Assembly (NCBI GenBank): GCA_006247105.1
Contig: CM016926.1
Span: forward strand, 248,001-312,000
DNA: 64,000 bases
Direction: 5' to 3'
From: Giardia muris
Lineage: Eukaryota; Fornicata; Diplomonadida; Hexamitidae
A model generated the notes under the pieces. It did not search any database, was not told the origin of the DNA, and worked only from the letters and a program-made list of their open reading frames with translations. A program made the translations under genes and the position numbers. This document shows positions 1-9,100 of this stretch, one piece after another (position 1 is the first letter of the stretch; every line of letters starts with the position of its first letter).

Positions 1-179
1 CCATGTCACTTGCTGACCGATGGGATATTGATGCCATCCATCGATCCTTCGAATAGCCGGGACGACTGGGGGACATCTGGTGCGGGGAGGATATCTTCAA
101 GCCAGAGATGGCCTGAAGATGTGGGTCATCGTCGCTCATACAAGGCGAGAGCGGTCCGGACGACCTCAAACCGAATACT

Positions 180-930
180 AGGTCTACTGGGAGGCTCACC
201 ACAGGTCATTGGTGCCTCTCCGCCTCCTCGGACCAAATAGAGAAGACGGTCTCGAAGATCCCCCTTTCCGAACTTCTCCGTAAACTGGAAGGCCGATATA
301 TGAGGGACATCCGTAAGAGATCGCCAACACTAAGGCTATGTGGGCTTTAAGCCCTTTAATCATATCCATAGAAAAAGGAGTTCAATAGTTCTGGAATGGT
401 TGCGATGAGTCACAAGCATGAGAGCTGTTGCTACGGGAGGAAACACAAACCGATTCTCGGTTATCCATTTCATCGTCTCAGAAGTTAGGGGGGTCGGATG
501 TAATCAATGTATCTCTTAAAGGAGGTAATATCAATACAGGTCATCCAATGTTGTCTTTCTTCCTCAACTCTTCAAGAACGGCGTCGAGCTCTCAGATGAT
601 TGCTTCCAATATAACATAACGCTGGATATTTTTCGGACCTCAAATGTCCACTTTTCAGTGATTAGGCTACAATGTGTCTAACCGAATTCTGCCTGCAGGA
701 TGCGGGATCTTGCCTTTCAAGGACCGATGTGGCTTTGGAGCCTTCTCATTGAATCATAATGATGAGTATCAGCATTTCCTTTTTAGAAGTGTAATACTGA
801 ACCTTCGTGATGGGACCCTAATGTATGTCTTCAGAGTCAGCTTGTATACGAGTGATATCGAACCATATGAGCCTCGAAGTTCATAATGATCTGAAGTAAT
901 AATAAAAGGTTTCTTTTACTCCTTAGGGGG
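180..930 (-). pseudogene. Decayed kinase/ankyrin-type gene remnant
   Basis: No intact gene is visible in the first 1.2 kb, but the minus strand carries short coding-like pieces broken by stops and frame changes. Reading from 900 downward, one piece (DHYELRGSYGSISLVYK) resembles the glycine loop and VYK of a protein kinase. Near 600 comes a helical piece (ELDAVLEELRKKDNIG). Between 478 and 250 two pieces in different frames look like ankyrin repeats (TALMLVTHRNH.. and HIALVLAISYGCPSYIG..). The order kinase, helical linker, ankyrin is that of the intact NEK-ankyrin gene at 6181. I infer an old, heavily mutated copy of that class. The resemblance is weak and by eye only, and the piece at 1-180 matches nothing I recognise. 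Confidence 0.35.
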
Positions 931-1209
931 TTACTGAGTCAGTACTTCATCGTCATTGGTGTCCAACCTTATATGGCCCACGTCTGAGGTCTGTATTGTG
1001 AATGGTAGACTACGATCACCTGAACGAGTCGACCGTTGCAATTGCAAGAATGGAACAAGCGATCCTCTCCAGAACGATAAAGCGTTCGTTAACTACGTTT
1101 GCCTTGATATCGGTAATCGTTTAAAGACTGGTAGATCTACCATGCCTTAGTTCTTTCTTCATTATAGACTGAGCTAAAACCTGGACCTAATCAGTTCTTT
1201 TTTCAACTA

Positions 1210-2208
1210 TCAATAAGTTACTCGGAAAAGAGGACGAGTATCGATCTCGAAGACTTCTGTCGACGCACCCTTATAAGTGGCACCACCACCCACGTAGAGT
1301 AGGTTCCGACAGAAGAAGACGATAGGACCAAAGAGACGAGTCACCTTATCAACTATATTGAGGCGATACCAGTCCATATGGCTTGGAGAGAAGACCCAAA
1401 CGCTACCGAACTCGCGTAGCTTATCACGGCCACCAAAGCAGAACAGATAACCTTGACAGGTGGCATACCCCGAAGCCTTCCTTGGAGTGAAGGGTAGAAG
1501 AGAATATCGCTCCCAAAGGCAGAGTTTCGAGTTGAACTCAAGAAGCTCTCTATTGAACCCACTTCCATTATACCCACCAAAAAGGAACAGTCTCCCATTG
1601 ATGTTCGAAAGGACTGGAGAGCTAGCAGGTGCCGAGAGGTCTGGAAGACGGGTGCAAACAAAGGTAGTCATATTGATGGCATAACAATCCGATAGAGGGT
1701 TCCCATTCGCGTCCATTCCGCCGAGAAGGATGATGTTATTCGCATCCAGTTGTTCCATACGATGTGTAACACGTGGGGTTGGGACTTGTCCAAAGAGCTT
1801 TCGATGATCAACCACAAGAGTACTAGGGTTAATAACTACGAGGTCACTCCCATCGTAGATCTTCTTCCCGTACGAGAAGATGTTATGCCCGGTCCCACCA
1901 TGGATTGCATAATAACCATTGAATATACAACCCGCATGCATTGTTCGTGGAGGGGTTTGTAACGGGTACTCGACAACCCCGCGTTCGATCGATTCGATGA
2001 CATGAAGAGTCGAATTAGCCTTATCACCACCTCCAAAGAAAAGAGTTAGAGAACCTGTTGAGACCGAGTTGATATACCCACTCTTTATCTTCATTACGAG
2101 CTTCTGAGCAGATATCGTGAGGGAGGGGTCGAAGATGTTCGTGGTAGGTTGGTATTGTTGGCTATAATAAGCCGAACTTCCGCCTTGCGAATTGGAGTAC
2201 GAGGCCAT
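1210..2208 (-). CDS. Kelch-repeat beta-propeller protein
   Basis: A 332-residue protein built almost entirely of kelch blades. GG doublets preceded by hydrophobic strands recur at regular intervals: LFFGGGDK, AIHGGTGH, IILLGGMD, LFLFGGYN, LFCFGGRD and LYVGGGAT. Each is followed by a region with an aromatic residue near its end, as in galactose-oxidase-type propellers. No BTB, F-box or other partner domain is present, so this is a bare propeller, probably a cytosolic protein-binding platform. The start is the ATG of MASYSNSQ, directly preceded by the A-rich block gtgaaaaaagag. The frame stays open nine codons further upstream but has no ATG there. The substrate or partner cannot be read from the sequence. 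It runs head-to-tail after the RWD gene, 42 bp away. Confidence 0.85.
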   Translation of the reverse strand: MASYSNSQGGSSAYYSQQYQPTTNIFDPSLTISAQKLVMKIKSGYINSVSTGSLTLFFGGGDKANSTLHVIESIERGVVEYPLQTPPRTMHAGCIFNGYYAIHGGTGHNIFSYGKKIYDGSDLVVINPSTLVVDHRKLFGQVPTPRVTHRMEQLDANNIILLGGMDANGNPLSDCYAINMTTFVCTRLPDLSAPASSPVLSNINGRLFLFGGYNGSGFNRELLEFNSKLCLWERYSLLPFTPRKASGYATCQGYLFCFGGRDKLREFGSVWVFSPSHMDWYRLNIVDKVTRLFGPIVFFCRNLLYVGGGATYKGASTEVFEIDTRPLFRVTY

Positions 2209-2250
2209 CTCTTTTTTCACTTCAGTCTTACGCAATTGCCAAGGTCGAAG

Positions 2251-2823
2251 TTAGTCTCCATCACGGTAATCGTCGTTCTTGAGCTTTTCGAGCCAAATCT
2301 CCCGGCCACTAGGACGCCCGTCATCACTTACCCTCCAATCGGCTACAAGATTATTCTCTCGCGAAAAGCTAGGCCACCAATTGGCGAAGCTTTCTGGTGT
2401 AAGAGGTGGGCCAGGTATGAGTCCTATTTCAAGATTCTCTTCTGACTTCTCCGGGATGGCTTCAAGCACGATTGATGGATCAGTTGTCGTCAAGGTGGTA
2501 TCTCCAATGATATCCTCAAGAAGCGAGGTGAGCATTAAAACGTACGGTTCTCCAACCAGAGTGGAATGGGTTACTTCTAAATGATGAATGATACGAGTAG
2601 CAAGGTTCTCACCCAGCCCATGAGGCTCACAGGCCATTAGCTTCAAGGGACTGGCCGGATAATCCGTGGGGTATGCGATATGAAGTCGAAGATAAGCATT
2701 ATTGACTGATGGGATTGGCAGGTTGAAACGGTACTCGGTCGGTCCAAGCTCTTCCAAGTCCTCCGGGTACATCATCCTTATCGCTTCAAGCTCATAAGCT
2801 TGAGCCTCCGCCTCCGCAGCCAT
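2251..2823 (-). CDS. RWD-domain protein, RWDD1/Gir2 (DFRP2)-like
   Basis: A 190-residue protein. Residues 1-100 form an RWD domain: the N-terminal helix with ELEAIRMMYPEDL, then strands containing YPTDYPASPLKL, which match the YP..YP core of RWD folds. The C-terminal half has LTPESFANWW and, near residue 170, RPSGREIW. These correspond to the conserved LTPESF.AW and LTG+.LF stretches of RWDD1/Gir2. That family binds the translational GTPase DRG2/Rbg2 and, through the RWD domain, the GCN1 stress pathway. The length is slightly below that of typical members. The start ATG begins the RWD helix directly. The gene is followed after 14 bp by the end of NOC1 on the same strand. The RWD call is firm; the DFRP2 assignment is a family inference. 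Confidence 0.75.
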   Translation of the reverse strand: MAAEAEAQAYELEAIRMMYPEDLEELGPTEYRFNLPIPSVNNAYLRLHIAYPTDYPASPLKLMACEPHGLGENLATRIIHHLEVTHSTLVGEPYVLMLTSLLEDIIGDTTLTTTDPSIVLEAIPEKSEENLEIGLIPGPPLTPESFANWWPSFSRENNLVADWRVSDDGRPSGREIWLEKLKNDDYRDGD

Positions 2824-2837
2824 CTAATACGATTTTA

Positions 2838-5618
2838 TCATCGTCTTCTCGAGTTCTGAGTAATGGCTCTCATCTTATCGAAAAGAGCGCCTCCTTGACG
2901 CTTAGGTATCGCCCGAGTCACAAACTCCGTTTCCCCATGGTGTCCACCCGAATCCGGATCCGAATCACTTGCTATAACATCATCACTAAGAATCCCATCA
3001 TCATCGGATACTTCTTCACCTTCCTCCTCGCCAAAGTAATCATCTGCATCAACAAACGCGCTCCCTCCCATCGGCCTTTCTTGTAATCGCATACGCATGG
3101 GAGGTTGGGTAGTTTCTTCATTAAAGCTTTGATCCTCCAGATCTTCTGAGTCTTCTTCCGAAAACTTGTAATCCGCGTCCAAAAGACCCTCCTTCTTCAT
3201 ATCCTGGATGATAAAGGCATCAAGCTCCTCCGGAGTCATATTCTTGATGATCTTCTTCTGTTCTTTCACCGAAAGCTGACATGTTCCAGCTTCACGAGCT
3301 TTAAGGAACTCATCCGCAGTCATATTATGGTCCTCAGTCGTTGAGTTCATCGTTCTCGCAGGCTTCTTCTTAGCGATGTTTAACATGTCTAAAGCCGAAT
3401 ACATGACCCCATTGAGACAAAGGTGAGGTGGTACTCGAGCAAGATCACAGCGCTTGTTCCCAACACAATATTCAACAGACCCCATGATAAAGTCAAGCAT
3501 GGCCTTCGACCCGAATTCATAAGAAATGTTCGTTCCATCAGCCTCCGAGGCCTCCGATTGGACGTAATCGGGAAAGGCACCATTACACATCATTTTGATG
3601 GCTGAACGCACACCAGTATGATAATGATACTGAAGGAGGGTCAGCTCCCATAACTCGTCATTGGCGGCATATGACGCAGCAGGATTGGTTGTTTCGGGCT
3701 GATATGGCCAGAACTGATCCGTTTTGGCCTGTTCACGACCCCTTTGGTTCTCCTCGGATGAACTCTTCTTATTATTGGGTATGGTCGGAGACGTTTGTCT
3801 TGTAATAATGCTCACCTGACCATTGAGGGTATCAATAGGCGTACAAACGATCTTCATGGCTGGTTCCTGCGCTTCAGGCTTCCGTGGTTTGTTACTAACC
3901 TCTTTTTTAGGTTTCTCAATGCGTCGATAAGCAGAAGTGAGGTAACTTGGACCAAAGAAGGGCATTGAGAGGCTGACGACGTCCGAGACGTTCTTATTGA
4001 TTGACCCCTTAAGGAAGTTGGCCCGTGTTGCACGTCCTAACATGACGAAAGCAGTACAAGCGAAAGAGCCCGTTGGAGTGGTCAATGAGACCTGCAAACT
4101 ACGTTTCCAGAACGCCGCTTGAGTGTGCTTACACAGAGAAACTCCTCCGACCGTCAAACGCATGCAGCGACTGAGATTCGTCAGGAGGGGGGCGGAACAA
4201 CCGTTCGACGCCCCCGAAGCAGTATAGAAACGATTGAGGAGCTCGTAGAATGAGATGACGGTCGTCGTGACGACCTCTTGTGTCATCTCCTTGGAAAGCT
4301 TCTCGGAAGTATTGGCTTGAATGTGTTCCGAGATGGATAGAAGGATATTGGCGACCAAGTTGGCGATTTTCATCGTTCCGGAATGGAATAGTCTCTTTAA
4401 GGTCAGAAGGTGGTTATTTAACTCGGGGATGGCAGAAAGGTCTGCAAGTTTCAAGGAATAACTAAGCCCCTTAAGGAGATGACGAAGGATAGGGTTCTCA
4501 TCCTGTGTTGGTGTCTCCATCTTTTGTTTATCCTTTTTCTTCTTTTTCTTATCAGTAACCTTCCCCCGAAGAGGCTTATCCGTTGTGGCGGGGGTATGTG
4601 CTTGAAGATGTTTGCCAATAAGTGAGAAGAAGAGGTCAGTGATATCCGATAACAGTTTGACTTCGGAGTCTGTCGTCCCCTTAATGAATGGAAGGAGAAC
4701 ATTTGATATCAAGGAGATCACCATTTTGAGCTGGCGAGGTTGTAGGTTAGGGTTCTTGACGGCTGCAATGGATTCGGAGACACAATAGAAAAGAATCTTG
4801 ACACGTGTTTGAGGATCGAGGTTGGAGAACTTCTCACGAACGTCTTGATCCTCACGTCGGATGCCCAAGCTAGCCTGCGGACTACTAGGGTGAGTGAGTA
4901 GGATGACGGCACGTAGTCTATCAAGGCTATATGAGCTGATTGAGGCGTTCGTATCTCCAAGCTTATAGATCAGGTAGTTGATGGCCAGTTCAGTGATAAC
5001 CGGATACGGGATAAGTGAAAAGAGGTTATCGATCGATTGCTTCCGCGGCCATTCTTGAACATCCATACCTAAGCGTTCAGCATTCCATTGGTGAAAATTA
5101 TATACCAACTGAAGAAGGGAATCTTCAAAGTACCAAGCGGCCCAAATTGCCCTATTCTCGGGAAGAAGAAGCTTGTCCTTCCCTTGACGAAGGATTGAAT
5201 AACGATCCATCAATGGTATCAGTGACCTAGTGGTTGGTAAACACACATCGAACGCTTCTAGAAGCGCGGGACTTGTGTCCGCCGAGTGTCGTTTCTTGTC
5301 CTTCCCCATCTCAAAGAGCTTCTGCAAGGCAGATAGCGATATTAGAGGGTTCTCCCTAACCTGCATGAGAAGGATGGCCACACGGTCTTTGAACGTCCCA
5401 TTCTCCATCATCCCATCCATCCACCTCTGGTCCCGGCGCTCGGACTGCTCCTTGCGCTGGAGCCTCTTGTAATGGGCGCATACATCCTCGTAGTTTCGAG
5501 CAAAGAACTCTTGCTCCCCACCCTGTGGTACGACGACAATGCTGGTCCTCCGCTCGCCCTCAAACCAACGATACCATGGGGTAGTGCATAGCGTTCGCCC
5601 GTCTGGGAACGATATCAT
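2838..5618 (-). CDS. NOC1/MAK21 (CEBPZ) 60S ribosome biogenesis factor
   Basis: A 926-residue nucleolar assembly factor of the CBF/MAK21 family. NOC1 works with NOC2 on early 60S precursors. The long alpha-helical N-terminal two thirds include a Lys-rich patch (KKKKKKDKQK). The CBF-domain hallmark lies near residue 660: AANDELWELTLLQYHYHTGVRSA, corresponding to the 'CLWEL..L..HYHPSV' core of MAK21, followed by FPDYVQ. The C-terminus has the usual acidic stretches (EEEGEEVSDDDG) ending in a short basic tail. The frame runs 12 codons further upstream into the neighbour, including an ATG at 5642. I chose the Met at 5618 because AAA directly precedes it and it leaves 7 bp to the NAC gene instead of an overlap. 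Confidence 0.8.
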   Translation of the reverse strand: MISFPDGRTLCTTPWYRWFEGERRTSIVVVPQGGEQEFFARNYEDVCAHYKRLQRKEQSERRDQRWMDGMMENGTFKDRVAILLMQVRENPLISLSALQKLFEMGKDKKRHSADTSPALLEAFDVCLPTTRSLIPLMDRYSILRQGKDKLLLPENRAIWAAWYFEDSLLQLVYNFHQWNAERLGMDVQEWPRKQSIDNLFSLIPYPVITELAINYLIYKLGDTNASISSYSLDRLRAVILLTHPSSPQASLGIRREDQDVREKFSNLDPQTRVKILFYCVSESIAAVKNPNLQPRQLKMVISLISNVLLPFIKGTTDSEVKLLSDITDLFFSLIGKHLQAHTPATTDKPLRGKVTDKKKKKKDKQKMETPTQDENPILRHLLKGLSYSLKLADLSAIPELNNHLLTLKRLFHSGTMKIANLVANILLSISEHIQANTSEKLSKEMTQEVVTTTVISFYELLNRFYTASGASNGCSAPLLTNLSRCMRLTVGGVSLCKHTQAAFWKRSLQVSLTTPTGSFACTAFVMLGRATRANFLKGSINKNVSDVVSLSMPFFGPSYLTSAYRRIEKPKKEVSNKPRKPEAQEPAMKIVCTPIDTLNGQVSIITRQTSPTIPNNKKSSSEENQRGREQAKTDQFWPYQPETTNPAASYAANDELWELTLLQYHYHTGVRSAIKMMCNGAFPDYVQSEASEADGTNISYEFGSKAMLDFIMGSVEYCVGNKRCDLARVPPHLCLNGVMYSALDMLNIAKKKPARTMNSTTEDHNMTADEFLKAREAGTCQLSVKEQKKIIKNMTPEELDAFIIQDMKKEGLLDADYKFSEEDSEDLEDQSFNEETTQPPMRMRLQERPMGGSAFVDADDYFGEEEGEEVSDDDGILSDDVIASDSDPDSGGHHGETEFVTRAIPKRQGGALFDKMRAITQNSRRR

Positions 5619-5625
5619 TTTCCAT

Positions 5626-6045
5626 TCACTCGCCCTTAGCATCCTCGGCCTCAACGGGTTCCTCTGCCGCCTGAGCCGCTTGCTTCGCCCTCTCCTCGCG
5701 GCCCTTAGTGATTGCGTTCAGTAGGTTGCCCCATTCCTCAGATGACATACCTCTTGCAGGAATCTCGTCAGGGGTGCGCTCAGCCGTGGCACCACCACGG
5801 ACGGCCCAAACATTTGTACGGGGGTTGCCAAAGAAGCGAGGCTTGACGATCTCGATGACCTTATCGCCCTGGTAGATTCGACAACAGTCCATGGGGATCT
5901 CTTTGAGCCCAGCTTCCGAGAGGGCCTTTGCCTGGTCCGCCATCGCGACCTCCTCCTTTGGGACGGGTTGGAACCCCTTAGGAAGTGCACTCTTACGCTT
6001 GCGAATAGCATCGAGCTTCGCCTTCGTCTCCGCGCTAACCGGCAT
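5626..6045 (-). CDS. NAC-domain protein, alpha-NAC-like
   Basis: A 139-residue protein. The middle (KALSEAGLKEIP .. DKVIEIVKPRFFGNP .. TNVWAVRGGA) matches the NAC domain, especially the alpha-NAC pattern KAL.KLGLK.VP .. F.I.KPDVF.SP .. Y...GEA. The nascent polypeptide-associated complex sits at the ribosome exit tunnel and controls SRP access. The N-terminus is basic (ETKAKLDAIRKRKS), as expected for ribosome contact. The C-terminus is a short helical, acidic tail with no clear UBA domain, although alpha-NAC normally carries one. The start is taken at the ATG preceded by gcaaaaagaga; an upstream in-frame ATG at 6090 would add 15 basic residues. The domain match is divergent, so alpha versus beta type remains open. 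Confidence 0.6.
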   Translation of the reverse strand: MPVSAETKAKLDAIRKRKSALPKGFQPVPKEEVAMADQAKALSEAGLKEIPMDCCRIYQGDKVIEIVKPRFFGNPRTNVWAVRGGATAERTPDEIPARGMSSEEWGNLLNAITKGREERAKQAAQAAEEPVEAEDAKGE

Positions 6046-6097
6046 TCTCTTTTTGCTCTGAATTCGTTCCGTAGGCATGCGCGGAGGCATGGCCTTT

Positions 6098-6113
6098 CGC
6101 CCCTTTTGGGGCG
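6098..6113. repeat. Perfect GC hairpin at the tRNA-Ala 5' boundary
   Basis: CGCCCC-TTTT-GGGGCG is a perfect six-pair inverted repeat. Its right arm contains the first five bases of tRNA-Ala. The leader could therefore pair with the 5' acceptor strand in competition with the mature acceptor stem. Confidence 0.7.
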
Positions 6114-6180
6114 GTTAGCTCAGTGGTAGAGCGCCTCATTTGCAATGAGGAGGCCGGGGGTTCAAACCCCCCATCGTCCA
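6109..6180 (+). tRNA. tRNA-Ala (anticodon TGC)
   Basis: A complete 72-nt cloverleaf. The acceptor GGGCGGT pairs with ATCGTCC (with G-U pairs), discriminator A. The D arm is GCTC/GAGC. The anticodon stem CCTCA/TGAGG encloses TTTGCAA with anticodon TGC. The T arm is GGGGG TTCAAAC CCCCC. No CCA is encoded and there is no intron. The discriminator base directly abuts the TAA stop (opposite strand) of the NEK-ankyrin gene with no spacer. There is no run of four T downstream, only CTTTAC. Confidence 0.97.
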
Positions 6181-9100
6181 TTACTTTACTCGTCGAAGAT
6201 CCTCGAGAAGTGTATACGCTCCAGCTTCCTCGGCGATCTGGAGCGGGAGGCGGCCATTGCATCGGATTCCACCCTCCAAAGGGATAAGGAGATGTGCATT
6301 CTCGATCCTTTTCGCTCGGATGGCAATGGCAAGCGCCGTGTCTCCATTTGCCCTATGCATCCGAGCCTCAACAGGAAGGAGGAGCTGGACCGCGTCGAGG
6401 AAAGTGGTCTCGACAGCAAACATTAGGGCGGACGTCCCGTCCCTAGTAACCATTGTCTTCTCACGTGGGAGAAGGATCTCTGCACACTTCGTTCGGCCCG
6501 CCCTGACAGCAAGCATGAGAGCGGTGATCCCATCACGTCCACGCATGCCACCCTCAAAACTGACAAGATAACGGACAGCATCAACGGCACCAGCCTTCGC
6601 AGCCTTCATGAGAGCCGTCTCCTCCGAATCATCCTTCAGGTTGACCTCACGACCTACAAGAAGTTCGCAGAGGTCAATATTATTGCTCTCGGCAGCGGTC
6701 ATGAGCGCAGTAGTCCCATACTTCGATTGGAGCCCGGCTTCGCGAGAAAGGAGGATGCGGCAGATATTGAAATTCCCTTTCTTTGCGGCAAGCATGAGCG
6801 CAGTGTCACCTTGATTGTTTTTGATCCCGGACTCGCAATCCAGCAGTTCTCGGACGAGGGCCTCGTTGTTATTCTTCACGGCATGCATCAGTGCCGTTTC
6901 ACCCGCGAGGTCTACGAGCCCTCCCTCAACAGAGCAAAGGAGTCGAACGGCACCAACGTGCTGGCCATCAACGGCAGCCATCAGAGCCGTTTGGCCCTGT
7001 GGAGACTGAATCCCGGCCTCGTCGCGCATCAGAAGCTTGATGCAATCGATGTGCCCATAGTGTGCGGCATAGTTGAGAGCGGTAAGCCCATGGTTATCGA
7101 CCATACGCGCCTCGAGCGGGAGCAGGTGAGGAATTACAGATGGGCAATTCTTCGACGCGGCAATCATGAGTGCGGTGTTTCCGCTACTCGTCACTTGGCC
7201 GCCGTAACGCTTCAAATGGTGCTTAACGTCATATTCGTTGCCATCCCCGGCCGCGCGCATCAATGGAGATAGGTCATATGGGACGTGCGTCTCCCTCCTG
7301 GATTTGGACATTGTACTGTCGTATGAGCTATCGATCCCGCCGCGAAAGGATCGGGTGATAGATGGAATTGTTGGGAGAGGCTGGTTGTCTATTGGTTGTC
7401 GGACATCAATATTGAAGGTCCCGGTCCCGGTCGGATAGCTTTGCTTGATATGTGCATCCTCGACCCCGTACTCATGGACTGGTCGACTGGGTCTAGCACT
7501 AGAACGAGCATGTCGTAGATGCGGAAGGAGGCGGCGTTCAAGCTCATCCCGGAGCTCATACATATCCTTTGGATCGCTGGGGTTATAACGGCTGATCCCA
7601 TCTGTGAAGACCTCGCCTGGGACGGTCCGATATAGCTCCTCAACGATCGGGTCTGAGGAGATCGCGTCGGGCATGTGCTTCAATACGAGCCCACGGACAA
7701 GCTCGTCGACGTGCGGCTGAATCACAAAGTCAGGCTTCGTTTCGCGCGTCGACTTCATTAAGGAATGGTCAGAGGAACGACCCATCGAGTATGTGCTCCT
7801 GTCTAGTACGTCCCCTTGTGCCGTACTGTACAGATTGACAGTGGGAGTGTAGGGAGCTGGCCGTGTATTCGAAAGACTCGCTTGCCGATACGCGGCTATC
7901 TCACCGGGCTTCGTTCCATAGCCATCGTAGCCTCGCTGCCCAAGATCTTGGATATATGCCTGTCCATAGGTTCCATTCCCGCCATAGATCATCTGAGGGT
8001 CGATCGCGTCTGGCTTTCTCATCTGTGTGGGCCGACGGTCTGTGGGCACGAAATCATAGTTATCACCTAGATAACTTGGCATATTACTGGAGCTTATCGG
8101 ACCACGACCACCATCGTCATACACGGAATCAGCTGGAGTCTTCAGGCGAGAAACGTCATCTCCGCCATAGAAGTACTTCTGCGACGTCTTGGCGCGCGGG
8201 TACTTGTCCATCGTGAGCGTTTGAGTTCCTAAGGGATCTCCAAGCGTCCCAGACCGTAGGTACGCGTTTCCAGGATCCTCAAAAGACCCACCCATCTCCC
8301 CTCGCACGCGCGAGCGAGAGCGCCTCGGGCTTGAAGACTTCGGCGTCCTGGTAGACCTCATGCTCTTAGATCGCGTGGGGGACCTCGTCCGCTGCTTCTT
8401 CGTCCTACTCATGGAACGAGGCGATGACTCTTGGAGGTATGCGGTCCCATACTGGTCCGGCTGAGGGACGTCGTAGATGCTCGAAAGACGTGACGCAGGG
8501 GTTGCCAGACGATCGAGGGACTGCGAATCTCCCAGTTCGGTTTGGCCATACCCGGGATTCGTCATCGTCATAGTCTTTGTCGCGGGAAAGATCTCGCGCG
8601 TCACGTCCGGGTTTGCCACTGTCGTCGCGTACTTATAGATCGCGGCACCTAGGTCCTGTTCCAGTACAAACTGTACACGTGGGAGGCTTCGGATGTCGTT
8701 ACTCGTATAGCGCCGAGAGACCTCGAGGCTGAGCATGTTGAGGACGAGCTCGCTAAGGTCTGACGAGTAGTTCGGCAGAAAAGAGCTGTACTTATCGAAG
8801 AAGGGCTTTGTTGACGTCGTCTCCGGCCTAGAATAACCCAGATTAGCGCGGTTCGACGCGAGGGCGAGGTCGGTCCCATACGCATCCGAAAAATCCCTAA
8901 GGGTACACAGTGCGTAGATGATGCAGCCCAGAGAATAGACGTCAGATCGATCGGTGTACTCACCTCCTTTTAGTACCTCTGGGGCAACGTATTTCCGCTC
9001 ATCAGCACTGATATTCGAGTGAGCTCGGATCCCCAGGAGATAGGGCAGATCTGGGTGAAGGATCTTGACGGCGCCGTTCGTCCGGATGGAAATTGTGACC

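Noticed and set aside
6727..7272. 181-codon plus-strand frame opposite the ankyrin repeats
   Set aside because: It is a mirror frame created by the repetitive codon use of the ankyrin region. No domain, no A-rich start.
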